Below are positions 1 to 8,851 of a DNA stretch of 64,000 bases, in pieces. Both the position numbers and the translations under genes were made by a program. The stretch covers positions 4,030,001 through 4,094,000 of the forward strand of contig NZ_CP109132.1 of assembly GCF_035918015.1 (NCBI RefSeq). The letters are read 5' to 3'. Every line of letters starts with the position of its first letter. The stretch's first letter is position 1. The notes beneath the pieces are model-generated. The model was not told where the DNA came from, searched no databases, and was given only the letters and a program-made list of their open reading frames with translations. Source of the stretch: Streptomyces sp. NBC_01754 (GTDB taxonomy: Bacteria; Actinomycetota; Actinomycetes; Streptomycetales; Streptomycetaceae).

Positions 1-1110
1 CTCCTCGCCGCCGCGCGGGCGTACGCGGTCCGGGGTGAACTGCGGGTCGCCGATGCCGGCCACCCGCAGTCCGGCGACGTCCACCGTGCCGCCCTCGTCC
101 AGGACGTGCACGTTCCTGAGCTTCTTCAGGTAGTCCTGGGTGGCCGTGGAGTCGTGGTTGCCCCGCACCCACACATAGGGCGCGCCGAGGTCTCGGACCG
201 GGTCCAGGAAGCCGTTCTCGGCAGCCGTGCCGTGGTCCATGGTGTCCCCGGAGTCGATGATCACGTCGATCTCGTACTGCTCCACGAGGGACTGGACGAT
301 GTGCCAGGCGGCGGGGTTGAGGTGGATGTCGGAGACGTGCAGGACCCGGATGGTCGCGGGGTCGGGCTGGTAGACGGGGAGCGTGGAGGTGGCGTCGTAC
401 AGCTTGGTCACATTGGTGACGAGGCGGGCCAGTTCCTGCTGGTAGACGTCGAAGTCCGTGACGATCGAGCGGGCGTCACCCACGACTGAGGGGGCGCTGG
501 AGAGCAGTCCGGAGAACTTGGGTTCCAGGACCGACTTCGGGTTCCAGGTGGCGTACGCGCTGACGCCGGACGCCGCCAGCAGCGCCAGGGCGAGCCCGCC
601 GGCGGCCAGGGCGCGGCGCGGGCGGCGGTAGACGACGAGGCCGAGCGCGGTGGCCCCGGTGACGACCGCCACGCAGGAGCGGACGGCCAGTTCCCGGGTC
701 CCGGCGGCGACGTCGCCGGTGACCTCGTCCTGGAGCCCGGAGAGGCGTTCGGGGTGCTTGACCAGCGCCTGGGAGCGTTCCGGGTCCAGCTGGTCCACGT
801 CCACGTCGAGCCGGACCGGGGCGTGGTGGGAGTCCAGGTGCAGGGCGCCGAGCGGAGACACGTTGATCTTGGTGCCGCCGGTCGCCGAGGGCCGCAGGGT
901 CATGGTGGTGTCCATGGGCCCGACCGGCGTACGCACACTCCCGACCGCCAGCAGCCCGAGCCAGGCCCCCAGCACCACGACCGCGACCAGACCGAGCGCC
1001 CGGACCCAGGGGCGCGGGGCGGCGGTGAGCGTGGCGGTGACGGCGCCGGGGCGGCGGCGGGGGCGGAAGCGGAGGCGTGCGGCTACGGCACGGAACGGAG
1101 GGCGGGCCAT
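1..1110 (-). CDS. Membrane-anchored metallophosphoesterase (C-terminus outside window)
   Basis: The first 370 codons are present and the frame runs off the left edge. After an Arg-rich N-terminus (residues 1-35) there is a hydrophobic helix at about 38-58. A second hydrophobic stretch or pair follows at about 140-185. The calcineurin-like metallophosphoesterase domain begins near residue 255. Its metal-ligand motifs are visible in order: a DIH motif, GDTMDHG and RGNHDS. The family hydrolyses phosphomono- or diesters with a two-metal centre; the substrate cannot be told from sequence. The ATG at 1110 is the first good start in frame and is divergent from the zincin gene at 1277. Confidence 0.85.
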   Translation of the reverse strand, partial: MARPPFRAVAARLRFRPRRRPGAVTATLTAAPRPWVRALGLVAVVVLGAWLGLLAVGSVRTPVGPMDTTMTLRPSATGGTKINVSPLGALHLDSHHAPVRLDVDVDQLDPERSQALVKHPERLSGLQDEVTGDVAAGTRELAVRSCVAVVTGATALGLVVYRRPRRALAAGGLALALLAASGVSAYATWNPKSVLEPKFSGLLSSAPSVVGDARSIVTDFDVYQQELARLVTNVTKLYDATSTLPVYQPDPATIRVLHVSDIHLNPAAWHIVQSLVEQYEIDVIIDSGDTMDHGTAAENGFLDPVRDLGAPYVWVRGNHDSTATQDYLKKLRNVHVLDEGGTVDVAGLRVAGIGDPQFTPDRVRPRGGEE

Positions 1111-1276
1111 TGAGCCCGTATGCCCCACCTGGCGGACGAACATGCGGACGGGCGGGCGCGGCTGTGGGCCGGACGGGTGGCGCCCGGCGCGGGCGGCGGG
1201 CGCGGGAGGCGGGGCGGGGTGACGGGTGGTTCCGGGAGACGGGGCCTTCCGGCCGGGCGTACGGGACAATGGCCGG

Positions 1277-1630
1277 GTGCTGGAGATGACGCGCGAGGAG
1301 TTCGAAGAGCTGGTGAGCCTGGCTCTGGACCGGGTCCCGCCTGAGCTGATGCGGCTGATGGACAACGTGGCGGTGTTCGTGGAGGACGAGCCGGAGGACC
1401 CGGGGGACCGGGAACTGCTCGGCCTCTACGAGGGGACGCCGCTCACCGACCGCGGTGAGTGGTACGCGGGGGTGCTGCCGGACCGGATCACCGTCTACCG
1501 CGGACCGACGCTGCGCATGTGCGAGACGCGCGAGGACGTCGTCGCCGAGACCGAGATCACCGTGGTCCACGAGATCGCCCACCACTTCGGCATCGACGAC
1601 GAGCGGCTGCACGAACTGGGATACGGGTGA
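1277..1630 (+). CDS. Small zincin-like metallopeptidase family protein
   Basis: This 117-residue protein belongs to the short actinobacterial zincin-like family (PF06262 type). The zinc motif HEIAHH lies near residues 98-103 and is followed by FGIDDERLHELG, which supplies the third ligand region. The GTG at 1277 is preferred over an upstream in-frame start because family members begin with the LEMTREEFEELV segment. Size and motif spacing match the family throughout, so the gene looks intact. Its physiological substrate is unknown. Confidence 0.85.
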   Translation: MLEMTREEFEELVSLALDRVPPELMRLMDNVAVFVEDEPEDPGDRELLGLYEGTPLTDRGEWYAGVLPDRITVYRGPTLRMCETREDVVAETEITVVHEIAHHFGIDDERLHELGYG

Positions 1631-1874
1631 GCCCGCGGGCTCGCGCCGCTCGCGGGCCCGGCCGGTCGGTCCGGCTGCCGGCCTCTCCGTACCCGCCCGG
1701 CGGCGGCACGAGGGGGCGGCGGTGTGTGGGGGAGTTGTGTCAGGGCGTGTCCCCGGCGGGTGCGGGGGAGTTGGACACATCGCCCATCCGGGTCGGTGTG
1801 GCTCGGCCCGTCGCTCCCGCGCCGCCCTTCCGCCGTTCCGCGTCCCGCCGTCCCCATGTTCCGGAGGTGCCTTC

Positions 1875-2444
1875 GTGCGCCAGTTGTCCGCCCGCGTCCG
1901 CCGGGCAGCCGTCACCGCGCTGACGATCGCCGCGTCCACCGCCTGCATGAGCGTCGGGGAGGAGGCCGCGGAACCGGCTGTGGAACATCCGGTCGACCGG
2001 ACGGGCCAGTCGGTGCGGCAGCCGGACGGTGAGACGGTGAGTGGTACCGGGCGGTCCGGCGCCGGTGGTGGCGGCGCCCACGCGCAGAACGAACCGGGCG
2101 GGACCTCGCGGGCGCCGGAGCCGGGCGCCTCCGGCACGCCCACACCGACCCCCTCCGTCACGGCGCACGGAACCCGTCCGGCGCCTCGACCCGGAACGCC
2201 GGACCCGGACCCCGGCGGCGGTCTGCCCACGCCCGGGCCCAGCCTTCCGGCTCCCGCCGAACCACCGCCCCCCGAGACCACCCCGGAGCCGTCCCCGCCC
2301 GCGCCGGAACCGGAGCCCTCGCAGCCGCCGGAGGAGCCCTCGTCCTCCCCGGCCGCACAGTTCCACGACAGTGCGGCGCAGCCTCCCGGCTGGGCCGAGT
2401 CGCTGCGTACGCCGGCGGCATCACCGCAGGTCGCGCCGGTGTGA
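1875..2444 (+). CDS. Secreted or lipoprotein-like Pro-rich protein
   Basis: The 189-residue product starts at a GTG preceded by GGAGGTG. It has a short basic N-terminus and an Ala/Thr-rich hydrophobic stretch ending in STAC, which resembles a relaxed lipobox. The rest, about residues 60-170, is a low-complexity Pro/Glu/Ser/Thr-rich linker typical of Streptomyces wall-spanning tails. No catalytic domain is visible. Function unknown; the lipoprotein assignment rests on the Cys near residue 24. Confidence 0.55.
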   Translation: MRQLSARVRRAAVTALTIAASTACMSVGEEAAEPAVEHPVDRTGQSVRQPDGETVSGTGRSGAGGGGAHAQNEPGGTSRAPEPGASGTPTPTPSVTAHGTRPAPRPGTPDPDPGGGLPTPGPSLPAPAEPPPPETTPEPSPPAPEPEPSQPPEEPSSSPAAQFHDSAAQPPGWAESLRTPAASPQVAPV

Positions 2445-2466
2445 GGCGGGCCGTGGAGGGGCCGGT

Positions 2467-2496
2467 TTGCACAAAGAGGGGAAGGGTGCGTATGGT
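2467..2496 (+). promoter_or_regulatory. Putative sigma-70-type promoter of the helicase gene
   Basis: TTGCAC (2467-2472) and TATGGT (2491-2496) are separated by 18 bp. This implies a leader of roughly 150 nt before the helicase start at 2654. Long leaders are common for cold-inducible RNA helicases, but no specific element was recognised here. Confidence 0.45.
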
Positions 2497-2653
2497 AGTA
2501 GATCGTTTGATCCTATTGCCCGGCGCCGACACAGAAGAGCGCCGTGTGGCGCGTACTCTCCCTTGCCGTGGCTGGACCGCATTGAGGCGGTCGAAATTGC
2601 GAATCACGGAGTTACGGGCGCGTGCCGAGACTCCGGAAGGTTTCGCATTTCGC

Positions 2654-4939
2654 ATGTCAATTTCCAGTTCTGACCGTACCGTCCTGTCTGAGAACACCGA
2701 GATCATCGAGAGCGTCGGAAGCACCACCGACGTCGTCGAGCTCGCCGAGGCCGTCGTGGCCTCCGAGGCCCCGGTCGAGACCGAGTCCCCCGCCGTCGCC
2801 GTCTCCGCCGAGGAGGCGGTCGCCGAGGACGCTTCCCCCGAGGCTCCCGTCGAGGAGACCACCGTCGAGGACGCTCCCGCCGAGGACGCTCCCGCCGAGG
2901 ACGCCGAGCCGACCGTCACGTTCGCCTCGCTCGGACTGCCCGACGGCATCGTCCGCAAGCTCGCGCAGAACGGCGTGACCGCGCCCTTCCCGATCCAGGC
3001 CGCGACCATCCCGGACGCCCTGGCCGGCAAGGACATCCTGGGCCGTGGCCGTACCGGCTCCGGCAAGACGCTCTCCTTCGGTCTGCCGACGCTGGCCGCC
3101 CTGTCCGGCGGACGCACCGAGCGCAAGAAGCCCCGCGCGGTCATCCTCACCCCGACCCGTGAGCTCGCCATGCAGGTGGCGGACGCGCTCCAGCCCTACG
3201 GCGACGTGCTCGGCCTGAAGATGAAGGTCGTCTGCGGCGGTACGTCGATGGGCAACCAGATCTACGCCCTGGAGCGCGGTGTCGACATCCTCGTCGCCAC
3301 CCCGGGCCGGCTGCGCGACATCATCAACCGGGGGGCCTGCTCCCTGGAGGACGTCCAGGTCGCGGTCCTCGACGAGGCCGACCAGATGTCCGACCTGGGC
3401 TTCCTGCCCGAGGTCACCGAACTGCTCGACCAGGTCCCGGCCGGCGGCCAGCGCATGCTCTTCTCCGCGACGATGGAGAACGAGATCGGCACGCTGGTCA
3501 AGCGCTACCTCAACAACCCGGTCAGCCACGAGGTCGACAGCGCCCAGGGCAACGTCACGACGATGTCGCACCACGTCCTCGTCGTGAAGCCGAAGGACAA
3601 GGCGCCCGTCACGGCCGCGATCGCCGCCCGTAAGGGACGCACGATCATCTTCGTCCGCACCCAGCTGGGCGCCGACCGCATCGCCGAGCAGCTCATCGAG
3701 TCCGGGGTGAAGGCCGACGCGCTGCACGGCGGCATGACCCAGGGCGCCCGTACGCGGGTCCTGGAGGACTTCAAGAAGGGCTACGTCAACGCGCTCGTCG
3801 CCACCGACGTCGCCGCCCGAGGCATCCACGTCGACGGCATCGACCTGGTCCTGAACGTGGACCCGGCCGGTGACCACAAGGACTACCTGCACCGTTCCGG
3901 CCGTACCGCCCGTGCCGGCAAGTCCGGTGTGGTCGTCTCGCTGGCGCTGCCGCACCAGCGCCGCCAGATCTTCCGCCTCATGGAGGACGCGGGCGTCGAC
4001 GCCTCGCGCCACATGGTGCAGGGCGCGGGCGTCTTCGAGCCGGAGGTCGCCGAGATCACCGGCGCCCGCTCGCTCACCGAGGTCCAGGCCGACTCCGCGA
4101 ACAACGCGGCCAAGCAGGCCGAGCGCGAGGCCGCGGACCTCACCAAGCAGCTGGAGCGCGTCCAGCGCCGTGCCGTCGAGCTGCGCGAGGAGGCCGACCG
4201 CCTGGTCGCCCGTGCCGCCCGCGAGCGGGGCGACGACCCGGAGGCCGCGGTGGCCGAGGTGGCCGCCGAGGCCGAGGCCGCGCTGGTCGCCGCCGTGTCC
4301 GTCCCGGAGCAGCCCGCCGCGCGCGACGACCGCCGCGACGACCGGGGCAACTTCAACCGCCGTGACGACCGCGGTGGTTACCGCGGAGGCAACGACCGTG
4401 GCAGCCGCTCCTTCGAGCGCCGTGACGACCGTGGCGGCCGTCCCACCGAGCGTCGTGACAACGACCGCCCGGCGTTCCGTGAGCGTCGCGACGAGCGTCC
4501 TTCGGGTGGTTTCCGCTCGGGTGGCGGTGACCGTCGTGACGACCGTGGTGGCCGTTCCTTCGAGCGTCGTGACAACGACCGCCCGGCGTTCAACCGCGAG
4601 CGTCGCGACGAGCGCCCCTCCGGCGGTTTCCGCTCGGGTGGCGGTGACCGTCGTGACGACCGTGGTGGCCGTTCCTTCGAGCGTCGTGACAACGACCGCC
4701 CGGCGTTCAACCGCGAGCGTCGTGACGAGCGCCCCTCCGGCGGTTTCCGCGCCGGTGGCAGCGACCGTCCCTTCAACCGCGACCGTCGTGACGAGCGCCC
4801 CTCGGGCGGCTTCCGCTCCGGCGGAGGCGACCGCCCGACCGGCCGCCGTGACGACCACCGCGGCGGTACCGGTACCGGCACCAGCACGGGTTCCTTCGGC
4901 CGCCGTGACGACAAGCCGCGCTGGAAGCGCAACGGCTGA
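2654..4939 (+). CDS. DEAD-box ATP-dependent RNA helicase with RGG-like tail
   Basis: This 761-residue protein is an SF2 RNA helicase. An acidic Ala/Glu/Val-rich N-terminus (about 1-90) precedes the helicase core. The core shows GRTGSGKT (motif I), TPTRELA (Ia), VLDEADQM (II, DEAD), FSAT (III) and HRSGRTARAG (VI). A charged coiled-coil-like segment follows, then about 200 residues of Arg/Asp/Gly repeats built from units such as RRDDRGG and RRDERPSGGFRSGGG. Such tails bind RNA non-specifically; members act in cold adaptation, ribosome assembly and RNA decay. ATG 2654 is chosen because earlier in-frame starts lack conservation and lie in the leader. A strong hairpin follows the stop. Confidence 0.93.
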   Translation: MSISSSDRTVLSENTEIIESVGSTTDVVELAEAVVASEAPVETESPAVAVSAEEAVAEDASPEAPVEETTVEDAPAEDAPAEDAEPTVTFASLGLPDGIVRKLAQNGVTAPFPIQAATIPDALAGKDILGRGRTGSGKTLSFGLPTLAALSGGRTERKKPRAVILTPTRELAMQVADALQPYGDVLGLKMKVVCGGTSMGNQIYALERGVDILVATPGRLRDIINRGACSLEDVQVAVLDEADQMSDLGFLPEVTELLDQVPAGGQRMLFSATMENEIGTLVKRYLNNPVSHEVDSAQGNVTTMSHHVLVVKPKDKAPVTAAIAARKGRTIIFVRTQLGADRIAEQLIESGVKADALHGGMTQGARTRVLEDFKKGYVNALVATDVAARGIHVDGIDLVLNVDPAGDHKDYLHRSGRTARAGKSGVVVSLALPHQRRQIFRLMEDAGVDASRHMVQGAGVFEPEVAEITGARSLTEVQADSANNAAKQAEREAADLTKQLERVQRRAVELREEADRLVARAARERGDDPEAAVAEVAAEAEAALVAAVSVPEQPAARDDRRDDRGNFNRRDDRGGYRGGNDRGSRSFERRDDRGGRPTERRDNDRPAFRERRDERPSGGFRSGGGDRRDDRGGRSFERRDNDRPAFNRERRDERPSGGFRSGGGDRRDDRGGRSFERRDNDRPAFNRERRDERPSGGFRAGGSDRPFNRDRRDERPSGGFRSGGGDRPTGRRDDHRGGTGTGTSTGSFGRRDDKPRWKRNG
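4420..4764 (+). repeat. Imperfect ~117-bp tandem repeats encoding the RGG-like tail
   Basis: Three units begin at about 4420, 4531 and 4648. The last two are offset by 117 bp and nearly identical; the first lacks 6 bp. All keep the reading frame (39 residues per unit), so copy number can vary without frameshift. Confidence 0.8.
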
Positions 4940-4959
4940 CCGTCGCTGAACGACTGACG

Positions 4960-5001
4960 CGCGGGGCCCGTACGGCACTTCGGTGCCGTACGGGCCCCGC
5001 G
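4960..5001 (+). terminator. Strong hairpin terminator after the helicase
   Basis: Two perfectly complementary 19-base arms (4960-4978 and 4983-5001) enclose the tetraloop TTCG. It lies about 20 bp after the helicase stop. There is no T-run, as is usual in Streptomyces. Confidence 0.85.
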
Positions 5002-5460
5002 GCGTATCCGGAACCGGGCCCGGCACACGACCGACCCGCGCCGCACCGCACCCAGGTCGCGGCGGTCCGGCGGCGGGCCGCCGAGCGCTCGCCCTCGGCC
5101 CGCCGTATCCGATCGACGACACCACGTACGGCGCCGACCTCCACCACCACCGTCATCGCCCAGTACATCGCCCATGGCCTCGCTCCCCACCCTCCCCGGC
5201 CCCGGCTGCCGCGCGGTGACGACTCCCGCCAGGTGATGGGCACTTGGGGCCCAGGACGGGCGGTCGGCGTCCCGGCGACCTGATGGCGGCTTGTCAGTCC
5301 GACACAGGTCACCGAGACCGCACGGCCGCCACCACCGGCGCACCGGCCCGGACCGAGCCGCTCTTCCCGAACTCCCCTCCCGTCACGACAGCGCCTGGCA
5401 CCGGATACCCGATCGGCTGCCGGGCCGGGGAGGGTTATGCTTCGGGGGGTGATCCATCAG
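5002..5460. other. Intergenic region without a supported gene
   Basis: Open frames on both strands here have poor Streptomyces codon bias or run through the terminator hairpin. The only hint is TATGCT about 25 bp before the tRNA, which could be its -10 box. No repeat or conserved element was seen. Confidence 0.5.
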
Positions 5461-5534
5461 GGGCCGTTAGCTCAATTGGTCAGAGCAGCGGACTTTTAAT
5501 CCGTTGGTTGTGGGTTCGAGTCCCACACGGCCTA
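5461..5534 (+). tRNA. tRNA-Lys (anticodon TTT)
   Basis: The cloverleaf is complete. The acceptor arm GGGCCGT pairs with ACGGCCT, with a G-T first pair. The anticodon loop CTTTTAA carries TTT, and the T arm holds GGTTCGAGTCC. CCA is not encoded. The 3' end directly abuts a stretch of decayed genes, as often seen at tRNA integration hot spots. Confidence 0.95.
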
Positions 5535-5559
5535 CCTGGTGCAGGGCGAGGAAATCCCT

Positions 5560-5795
5560 CTGACCTGCTACTGAGCGCCTCGATCGGTTTCTGCTGATCG
5601 TGGCGCTTCGCCTTTTCCAGCCTCTCGGTGAGCAGGACGTCCCAGCCTCCGATGAAGTAGCGCCGCAGCTTCTCGGGGGAGGCGCGTGCTCAAGTACGTG
5701 GTGGCGTTGCGTGATGGGCAGCATGAACTCCGCGCCGAACAGATCGCCGGGCCGGACCGGACACTGCATGCGGTCGACGAACTCGCCCAACGACC
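5560..5795 (-). pseudogene. Frameshifted remnant of an unknown protein
   Basis: Read on the minus strand, one frame gives GEFVDRMQCPVRPGDLFG followed by AEFMLPITQRHH (about 5790-5697). Coherent sequence then continues in another frame with EKLRRYFIGGWDVLLTERLE and AKRHDQQKPIEAL (about 5680-5570). The two halves read as one protein broken by at least one frameshift. I do not recognise the family. It lies directly beside the tRNA-Lys 3' end. Confidence 0.5.
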
Positions 5796-5839
5796 GGTGG
5801 TGGTTGGCACTGCGATGCCGGCTTGCTCTCCTTGCGGTC

Positions 5840-6218
5840 GGTGCTCAGAACGGCTCGGAGTACCTCGTCAGGGGTGAGACCGGTGGTGTTCACGCGGTGC
5901 ATCGGCAACGAGGCACAGGGAACAGGCATCGGTGATCTCGTCTGCGGTGATCTCGGCGAGGGCGTCCCCACGCGGGACAGGTTTCTCGCGCCCGGCGAGG
6001 CTGCGGTGACGCTCGTCCTCCCCGTAGCCGAGGTGGTGGGTGACGGGACGCGGTAGGCCGGCCGGCAGGGGTACGGAGAGTCTGGTTCCGAAAGCGCGGT
6101 GGTCGGCCAGGCAGCGCGCGAAGTAGCTCTCGACGACGACCGGGGTACCGGCGGACAGGTACTGCTGGATCTGATCGGCCGCGGTGAGCAGGGCGGAGAG
6201 GTAGAAGCACGGCTCCGG
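5840..6218 (-). pseudogene. Frameshifted thymidylate-kinase-like remnant
   Basis: One minus-strand frame (6218-5925) encodes a kinase-like segment including FYLSALLTAADQIQ, GTPVVVESYFARCLADHR and REKPVPRGDALAE. The expected continuation MHRVNTTGLTPDEVLRAV is in a different frame (about 5902-5840). A frameshift therefore lies between about 5925 and 5905. The P-loop part is missing. The segments resemble dTMP-kinase-like proteins of Streptomyces; this is recognised by eye only. Confidence 0.55.
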
Positions 6219-6377
6219 TGGATGCACTGGTGTCCTCGGGCGGCGCGCCCTGCCCGTTGTCCCGGGCCGGTGTGACGTGGGCCGCAGCCGGGTCCGCGTC
6301 ATGGGGGCGAGGGGCGCGGCTCTGGGTGTCGAGGCCTCGGCTCGTCCGTGGCCGCGGGATGCCTATGGGAGGGCGAG

Positions 6378-7235
6378 GTGGCCGTGAGCGACGTCCGACG
6401 GTTCGGGGGGAGGGGCACCTGGGACTGGACCACCTTCCGGCGGGGGGCCAGGGTGCGCTCGGTGGCAGCCTTCGCTGAGCCGGAAACCGTGCGGCTGTCG
6501 CGTCTGGGACCCGATCCGTTCCCGCACGCGCTGTCCACCGGGCCGCCCGTCCTGTCCACTCTCCCGCCCGATCGGGCCGACCTCGTCCGCCGGGCCCGTC
6601 TCGGCGAACCCGGCGCTGTCCACCGGCTGTGTGTGCGGGCGGCCCGACCGGGCCGGAGGATCGCCCGGTGCTATCTCGCGCCGTCGGAGCACGAGGTGAC
6701 GGAGGCGTTGCTCTTCCACGCCTGCCGCCGTGCCGTCGAGGCGCTGCAGCGCACGGCGCCGCAGGACCGCACCTTCGACTTCGAACGGGAGGTCCGGGTC
6801 GGTGTCCGGCGGGTCGCCGCCGGGCGCGCGCTGCACCGCGAGGTCACCGGCGGCGGACCCGGCGCCGAGGAGACGCTGCTCGCGTACGACGTGCTCACCT
6901 CGCTCCCCTCGCACCACGCCGATGTGCTGTGGGCGGTCTGCATGGAGGGTGAGCCCCCTGGCCGGCACTCCACCGGGCTACTGCGAGCCGGTCTCGACAC
7001 CCTTGTCGACGCCTATCTGTGGCGGGGGCTGCGTCGCACGGGGCCGGTGGAGGGCCGGGGAAGCCATCTGTCGTACCTGACGGCCGCCTCGCACGTACGG
7101 CTGGAACTGACGGCGCGACGGGACGAGGAGGTGCGGGCCCATCTCGGCGGGTGCGCGCTGTGCCGGCTGCTCACCGCCGAAGCCGCGGCCCCCGGCTCCA
7201 GCCTGCCGGTGCGGCTGAAGCGGGCCGGGGCGTAG
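6378..7235 (+). CDS. Sigma-factor-like protein with C-terminal zinc-finger motif
   Basis: This is a 285-residue protein. Its middle contains a sigma-70 region-4-like pattern, a short segment LTSLPSHHADVLW resembling the LPERWQAVLW element of the sigma proteins at 10450 and 58123. The C-terminus has VRAHLGGCALCRLL, the HxxxCxxC half of a zf-HC2/ZAS anti-sigma motif. There is no transmembrane tail. A GTG start is chosen near GGGAGGGCGAG; 6384 is an equally good GTG. It may be a divergent ECF sigma or a regulator derived from one. Confidence 0.55.
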   Translation: MAVSDVRRFGGRGTWDWTTFRRGARVRSVAAFAEPETVRLSRLGPDPFPHALSTGPPVLSTLPPDRADLVRRARLGEPGAVHRLCVRAARPGRRIARCYLAPSEHEVTEALLFHACRRAVEALQRTAPQDRTFDFEREVRVGVRRVAAGRALHREVTGGGPGAEETLLAYDVLTSLPSHHADVLWAVCMEGEPPGRHSTGLLRAGLDTLVDAYLWRGLRRTGPVEGRGSHLSYLTAASHVRLELTARRDEEVRAHLGGCALCRLLTAEAAAPGSSLPVRLKRAGA

Positions 7236-7303
7236 CGTCCCGGCGGCCGTGGCGGGCGGGGCGCCGCGGCCGCCGGGGGTGCCTTCGTCGTCCGTCGCCG
7301 GGG

Positions 7304-7807
7304 TCACCCTCGGCGGGGGCGAAGCGGGAGCGGGCGGGGGCCGCCGGTGGCGCCCCGGGGGCCGGCCGCCGGCGGCGGGTGGGCCGGCGCCCGCGGGTCC
7401 CGTACCAGGGCGATGGCGTGGCCCAGGGTGGCCGCCCGGACGCACACGGCGCAGCTCGGTGTGTGCGCCGGGTGGGCCCAGCAGGGGCTCCACGCCTGCC
7501 GCAGAGCGCGCAGCACCTGCTCCCGGTCCGGGCTCCAGCCCCGGTCGAGGCTCTCGGGCAGATAGCCCCGTTCGATGGCCGCGATGACGGCCGGGGCACG
7601 GCTGCGTACGCCGAAGGCCGCGTAGATGGCGCGCAGATGGGTCTGCACGGTGGCCTTGCTGATGCCCAGTGCCTGGGCGATCCGGTCGGCCGTGGCGCCG
7701 GTCAGCATGAGCCACAGCACTTCTTCCTGGCGTTGTGTCAGTTCTCGCGGTGGCGAGGGCCTGGGCGGCTGGGCCGGTTGAGGTGGCTGGACGGGATGGG
7801 TGGGCAA
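7304..7807 (-). CDS. LuxR-type helix-turn-helix regulator
   Basis: The 167-residue product has a Pro-rich start and then a LuxR/GerE HTH (about residues 22-75) including LTQRQEEVLWLMLTG, DRIAQALGISKATVQTHL and RAIYAAFGV. The C-terminal half lacks a receiver domain. It carries a Cys/His cluster, CWAHPAHTPSCAVC, that could bind metal. It is convergent with the sigma-like gene at 6378. Target unknown. Confidence 0.7.
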   Translation of the reverse strand: MPTHPVQPPQPAQPPRPSPPRELTQRQEEVLWLMLTGATADRIAQALGISKATVQTHLRAIYAAFGVRSRAPAVIAAIERGYLPESLDRGWSPDREQVLRALRQAWSPCWAHPAHTPSCAVCVRAATLGHAIALVRDPRAPAHPPPAAGPRGATGGPRPLPLRPRRG

Positions 7808-7921
7808 GAGGGGGCCTCCTCCTCGGGGGCGGTCGGTGCCGCCGTACCGTGCGTGACACTTGAGAGAGCCCCCACCTGCCCCCTTATGACGCGATCAGGG
7901 CCGAGTGGTCCGGATCCCCGG

Positions 7922-8851
7922 TCAGGGGCGGCCGAACAGGTTCGGCGCGTAGCCGTTGGACAGCGAGGAGACTCGGATGTTCACGCCCGGCCGGGGTGCC
8001 TCCACGTAGCGTCCACTGCCGAGGTAGATGGCGACGTGGTGGACGCCGGACCGGCGGCCGTTGGAGGACCAGAAGATCAGGTCGCCCCGGCGCAGGCTGC
8101 TGGACGAGATCTTGGTGGTGGCCCCGTACTGGTCGGAGGCGACCCTGGGCAGCGCGATCCCGGCGCGGCGGTATGCCTGCTGCACCAGTCCGGAGCAGTC
8201 GTAGCCGAGATAGCCGTTGCCGCCCCAGATGTATGGCTTGCCGAGCTGGGCCAGGGCGTAGGAGAGGGCGGGTTCCAGGGAGCCGCTGTTCGCCTTCGGG
8301 GGCGCCGGTGTGTTCTGCGGGGCGGTGGTGCCCCCGGTGCCCGCCTTGCCTCCGGTGCGCTGGAGGTAGACGTTCTGGTGACTGGTCCAGCGCCACTGGC
8401 CGTTGGACTCGAACCAGTAGCGGGTGCCGTCCCAGCCCGCCCGGCTCGGTGCCGGCAGCCAGGCCTGCCCGGAGGCAGGAGTCCGTGCCGTCGTCGTCTT
8501 GACCGGGACCGGGGCTGCCTTCTTCTTGCCGGTGCGCTGGAGGTAGACGTTCTGGTGACTGGTCCAGCGCCACTGGCCGTTGGACTCGAACCAGTAGCGG
8601 GTGCCGTCCCAGCCCTCGCTGCTGGGGGCGGGCAGGGCGCTCGCGGGGGTCGCCGTGCCCGCCTCGATGCCCACGACGCTCGTGGCGACGGCGAGCAGCG
8701 CGCCCGCCGCTCTCCTGCGGCAGGCGCGGGCCGGGGCCCGTCCGGCTGCGGGTTCGGTCCGCTTCTCGCGTGGTGACGGCGCGGTGCAGAACGCGCACGT
8801 CCCGCAGCCGTCGACGGGCCTCAGCTCGACGAACTTCGGTGATTCGGCCAT
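7922..8851 (-). CDS. Secreted NlpC/P60 peptidoglycan endopeptidase
   Basis: This 309-residue enzyme has a C-terminal NlpC/P60 domain (about 190-309) with the catalytic Cys in YDCSGLVQQAY and the His in GVHHVAIYLG. Such enzymes cut peptidoglycan stem peptides outside the cell. Two copies of a ~30-residue module containing EGWDGTRYWFESNGQWRW and HQNVYLQRTG precede it. The N-terminus has VDGCGTCAFC, then a basic stretch and a hydrophobic signal-like segment ending near ASA. ATG 8851 follows GGGGAAACC; the gene overlaps the end of the SPFH gene, which suggests translational coupling. Confidence 0.85.
   Translation of the reverse strand: MAESPKFVELRPVDGCGTCAFCTAPSPREKRTEPAAGRAPARACRRRAAGALLAVATSVVGIEAGTATPASALPAPSSEGWDGTRYWFESNGQWRWTSHQNVYLQRTGKKKAAPVPVKTTTARTPASGQAWLPAPSRAGWDGTRYWFESNGQWRWTSHQNVYLQRTGGKAGTGGTTAPQNTPAPPKANSGSLEPALSYALAQLGKPYIWGGNGYLGYDCSGLVQQAYRRAGIALPRVASDQYGATTKISSSSLRRGDLIFWSSNGRRSGVHHVAIYLGSGRYVEAPRPGVNIRVSSLSNGYAPNLFGRP
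8352..8615 (-). repeat. Two identical 87-bp copies within the NlpC/P60 gene
   Basis: The 87 bp at 8352-8438 match 8529-8615 base for base. The offset is 177 bp (59 codons), so the frame is kept. Each copy encodes the WDGTRYWFESNGQWRW module. Confidence 0.85.

Noticed and set aside
476..2366. Minus-strand open frames of 601 and 208 codons
   Set aside because: They run across the zincin and Pro-rich genes; Arg/Pro-rich composition marks them as shadows.
2657..5125. Very long minus-strand open frame (over 800 codons) opposite the helicase gene
   Set aside because: It is the antisense shadow of the repetitive helicase gene; its product is low-complexity with no domain, and it reads through the terminator hairpin.
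4773..5343. Minus-strand open frames upstream of tRNA-Lys
   Set aside because: They overlap the helicase terminator, lack ribosome sites and have no recognisable domain.
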